Shown here piece after piece: positions 61,381 through 64,000 of a stretch of DNA of 64,000 nucleotides (position 1 is the stretch's first letter; every line of letters begins with the position of its first letter). Below the pieces are notes generated by a model. The model worked only from the letters and a program-made list of their open reading frames with translations. It was not told where the DNA came from and did not search any database. The DNA comes from Ifrita kowaldi (Eukaryota > Chordata > Aves > Passeriformes > Cinclosomatidae): the NCBI GenBank assembly GCA_013398055.1, contig VZRS01007523.1:751398-815397 (forward strand). Direction: 5' to 3'. The translations under genes and the position numbers were made by a program.

Positions 61381-61750
61381 TTTTAACATGCTTCACTTAA
61401 GCAGCTAATCTATTAAAGAAAACATTGCTTCAGGACCACAATAAAAGAAAAGGAAATAGTGTAGCAATTTAAATGTTGCAATATATTTTCACACTGTCCT
61501 CAACCCTTTAATAAAAGGTTTCTAGAGCACTACACACCCTGTTGACATGATCTAATTCAACAGGAACAGCCATTGTTTAAAGAAGAGTTGCATAGCACGA
61601 CCAGATGGGCCACTACTGCATCAATAAATGGCTTAACAATGCTCCACTGGGTTCACCCCTCTTTCTATGTTTTTTGCAGGAAAAGAACAAGCAGTGGAGG
61701 TAGGTTATGGATTCACTAGAGAGTTGCATCTGGAAGAATATGATTTATAG

Positions 61751-61781
<31 letters not shown>

Positions 61782-62629
61782 ATTTGCCAGAAAGTGAATG
61801 AGTTTATTTTCCCCTAACCTGGAATACCAGGCACTTGTACATCCACTGGGTTTCAACTGCAAATATAGAAGACTTCAAAAGGAAGTGAACTTAGAAATAA
61901 ATGATCAAGGAGTATGGGGGAGATGCAATGTCAAGCATCAAGATTCTTAATACAAATATACCTCTTCATTTTTTTGTTCCTTAGTAATGTGTTTTTCCTT
62001 TATATTATGATTAGCTTACAAAATCAAAGACTTGGCCATGATATAGCTTGCTATTTGCCATACACATCCATGCAATTCTTCAGCACAAAATCAGGGATGA
62101 TGGAAAGTTTTTTAGGTAACATCTACTAATGAGTGAGCAGTTCAAATTACTTTTATTTAATGATCAAGGCAGGAAACTGATATTAAAAGTCAAAAGAATT
62201 TTCATGTAAATTAAAAAAAAACATTAATCAAGTTTTTCTGGTAATTTTGTCCAAGTCAGCCAGAAGCTGTTCTCTGAACAATAACCTAAATAAAAATGTT
62301 GTAGGCCTCCAATAATTTGCATTCCTATATCATTTTTTTTTTTAAAGGTCAAGTGTTGACCCCATAGATTGAATTTTGTATGGTTTCCTGGATATATCCG
62401 TTAGCTACCTCCTTAAGTGAGGAATTGCTTTTTGACACACCGCATAGACATAATGGATGTATGGTCAAATGCAGGGAATGTTGGGAACTAGAACTGGTCT
62501 TGTCTTAAGAGGTGCGAAAGACCTGTTGCACTGTAATGCCAAAAGGAAGTAGTAAGTTATCTGTCTCAGACAGCAGGTGCTGATATATTGCACCCATCGA
62601 CTGTTGCTCCCGGTAATTCACGTTCATCA
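61381..62629. other. Unique DNA with a (TA)n run, no gene recognised
   Basis: Apart from the dinucleotide repeat at 61751-61779, nothing recognisable was seen in this short AT-rich stretch. Confidence 0.6.
61751..61779. repeat. (TA)n microsatellite
   Basis: Twenty-nine bases of uninterrupted TA dinucleotides, likely to vary in length between individuals. Confidence 0.95.
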
Positions 62630-63090
62630 AAGCGTGGCCAATGGAAGTGTGCTCAGTCCTCAGTGTGCTCTCCAGACTCTGTCTGCCACACAGTAATGCC
62701 CCTGTTGATGTAGCCCAGTGTTTGATTTGCCTTTGCACTGACACCTGGACAGCTTGCTGTCCACCAGGAACCCAGATCCCTTTCAGCAGCGTGCTGCCCA
62801 GCCACACAGACCCCACACTGGTCTGGGATCTTTGGTTACGTCATCCCAGGAGCAGGATTTTGCACACATCTTTGTGAAACTTCATAAAATTCTACCTTGC
62901 CCACTCTTCCAGCCTGCCCAAAACTCTCCATGTAAGATGGCTCTCCCTTCTAACGTGTTCATCACACCAACCAGTTTGGTGTTGTCAACAAACCAGCTCA
63001 CTTATGGAGATGCTGGACAGTGTATCCCACTACTGACCACTGGGAGACCCTGCTTGTGGCTAATAGGTCTGATATGCAAACACTCCACAT
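62630..63090 (-). mobile_element. Old CR1 LINE fragment (ORF2)
   Basis: The reverse complement of CR1 ORF2 is readable in diverged form on the plus strand: GATGTAGCCCAGTGTTTGA, TGTCCACCAGGAACCCAGAT, CAGCCTGCCCAAAACTCTC and AGTTTGGTGTTGTCAACAAA. The last corresponds to the CR1 segment normally reading TTGGTGTCATCTGCAAAC. It lies further 5' in ORF2 than the 13.3-kb copy. It has many indels and no usable frame. The plus-strand open frames across it (for example 62754-63164) are antisense artefacts. Confidence 0.85.
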
Positions 63091-64000
63091 GTGTGGACTC
63101 GTTATATGCTAACAGTCACCTGAATATTTGTATGAGTTACAGATACATTGAAAATCCCCAATAATAAACACTTTTTAGATTTTTCTTTGTATCCTTATAT
63201 TAAAGTTTTTGCAGCCATTGATCTGTTATTATGTTGATCTGATAGTCTGAAGATATGAACTTGGAAAGATTTCTGAGAAGATTCTTGGGGAAGATTTAAT
63301 TACTCTTAATTTTTTCTGACTTTACTTTTCCATGCTAATTGATTAGATAACTTTTCCTATCTTTGGAGGTGTATATTGTGAGACACTGATGTACAGGTGT
63401 CTTTTTTTTCTCTTCCCTTTTGATTTGATAATGATCAATAACTTATGACTCTGAAAATGAAGGTCCTTTGTTTTGTTTTGAAACTTCCAGTGAAGTGAAA
63501 TCTTTTACCTCCCCAGGAAGCTAATAGAATTCTTAATTACTCTGACAATTAGCATGCTACATTTAATTTCAAAGTCCAGCTTATCTATACTCAGTTTGTC
63601 TCTGAGTTTTGTCTTCAGTAACAAGTTTCGATGCCTATACTTCTTAAGTTAATGAATCATTCATTACATTTGATTATAACTGCAACACTGTGTTCTTTCA
63701 GAAAAAAAAAGAACTGTAATATCAAGCATTAATTCTACTTTCTTGTCCATAACATGTTCAGTCGCATGCACACTACAGTACTTGAAATTCAGGCACATAA
63801 CAAAACTTACTTAAAAGTCTTTAAAATCAGTCTTTTTTACCCTCAGCTGAGCTTTTCCCTCTCACATGCGCTGATCTAACATGTTTCTCTTCAGCAGTGC
63901 CTTCCCCCTCTTCTGTAACTTAGTGATTGTTACAGGCACTAGTTTTACACTAAACCAAGTAATTTTGAAGAAAAGTGAGTGAGAACAGCAGCAGAAGGCT
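63091..64000. other. Unique AT-rich DNA, no gene recognised
   Basis: No open frame of note, repeat or RNA gene was seen up to the window end. A poly(A) run follows CTTTCAG near 63700 but has no exon-like continuation. Confidence 0.6.

Noticed and set aside
1..64000. CRISPR arrays, bacterial operons, prophage or plasmid features
   Set aside because: The whole window has vertebrate repeats and composition; no regularly spaced repeats or prokaryotic gene layout is present.

Overview
The window reads as AT-rich, gene-poor vertebrate nuclear DNA, and the repeats point to a bird. At least six fragments are CR1 non-LTR retrotransposons with avian-type 3' sequences (9.1, 13.3-13.9, 27.5-28.2, 40.4-41.3, 47.8 and 62.6-63.1 kb). 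There are also three LTR-like insertions (about 14.07-15.03, 41.05-41.21 and 60.59-61.38 kb). I saw no Alu, L1 or mammalian SINE. The 41.05 kb LTR resembles passerine endogenous retrovirus LTRs as I remember them, so a songbird is my best guess, but I could not test this.

I recognise no complete protein-coding gene, tRNA, rRNA or known small RNA. Open frames are short and most sit in retroelement remnants. The window is therefore best read as intergenic DNA or the inside of very large introns. A few short segments have good splice signals at one or both ends: 8766-8900 (+), 30621-30735 (-), 31372-31416 (-), 35190-35274 (-) and 44210-44260 (+). They are listed as low-confidence exon candidates, because this many GT-AG pairs are expected by chance in 64 kb.

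Layout: 1-9.1 kb is unique AT-rich DNA with one pyrimidine microsatellite at 5.28 kb. From 9.1 to 15.7 kb is the densest repeat cluster: CR1 (+), an A/C-rich tract, CR1 (-), a probable solo LTR and an unclassified GC-richer block. From 15.7 to 27.5 kb is mostly featureless, with a small CpG-rich patch near 17.0 kb. An old CR1 (-) lies at 27.5-28.2 kb. From 28.2 to 40.4 kb is unique sequence with the minus-strand exon candidates and a GC-richer block near 32.1-32.6 kb. At 40.4-41.3 kb a CR1 (+) is interrupted by an LTR that holds the only undetermined base (N at 41196). From 41.3 to 60.6 kb is largely unique, with a near-perfect 36-bp palindrome at 50570-50605. A probable solo LTR, a (TA)n run and a last CR1 (-) fill 60.6-63.1 kb.

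No operon-like or pathway-level organisation is present. The sequence-supported history is one of insertion and decay: old CR1 copies, later LTR insertions (one nested in a CR1), and simple repeats. The most solid unusual observations are the nested LTR with its 5-bp target duplication and collapsed gap, and the 36-bp palindrome.
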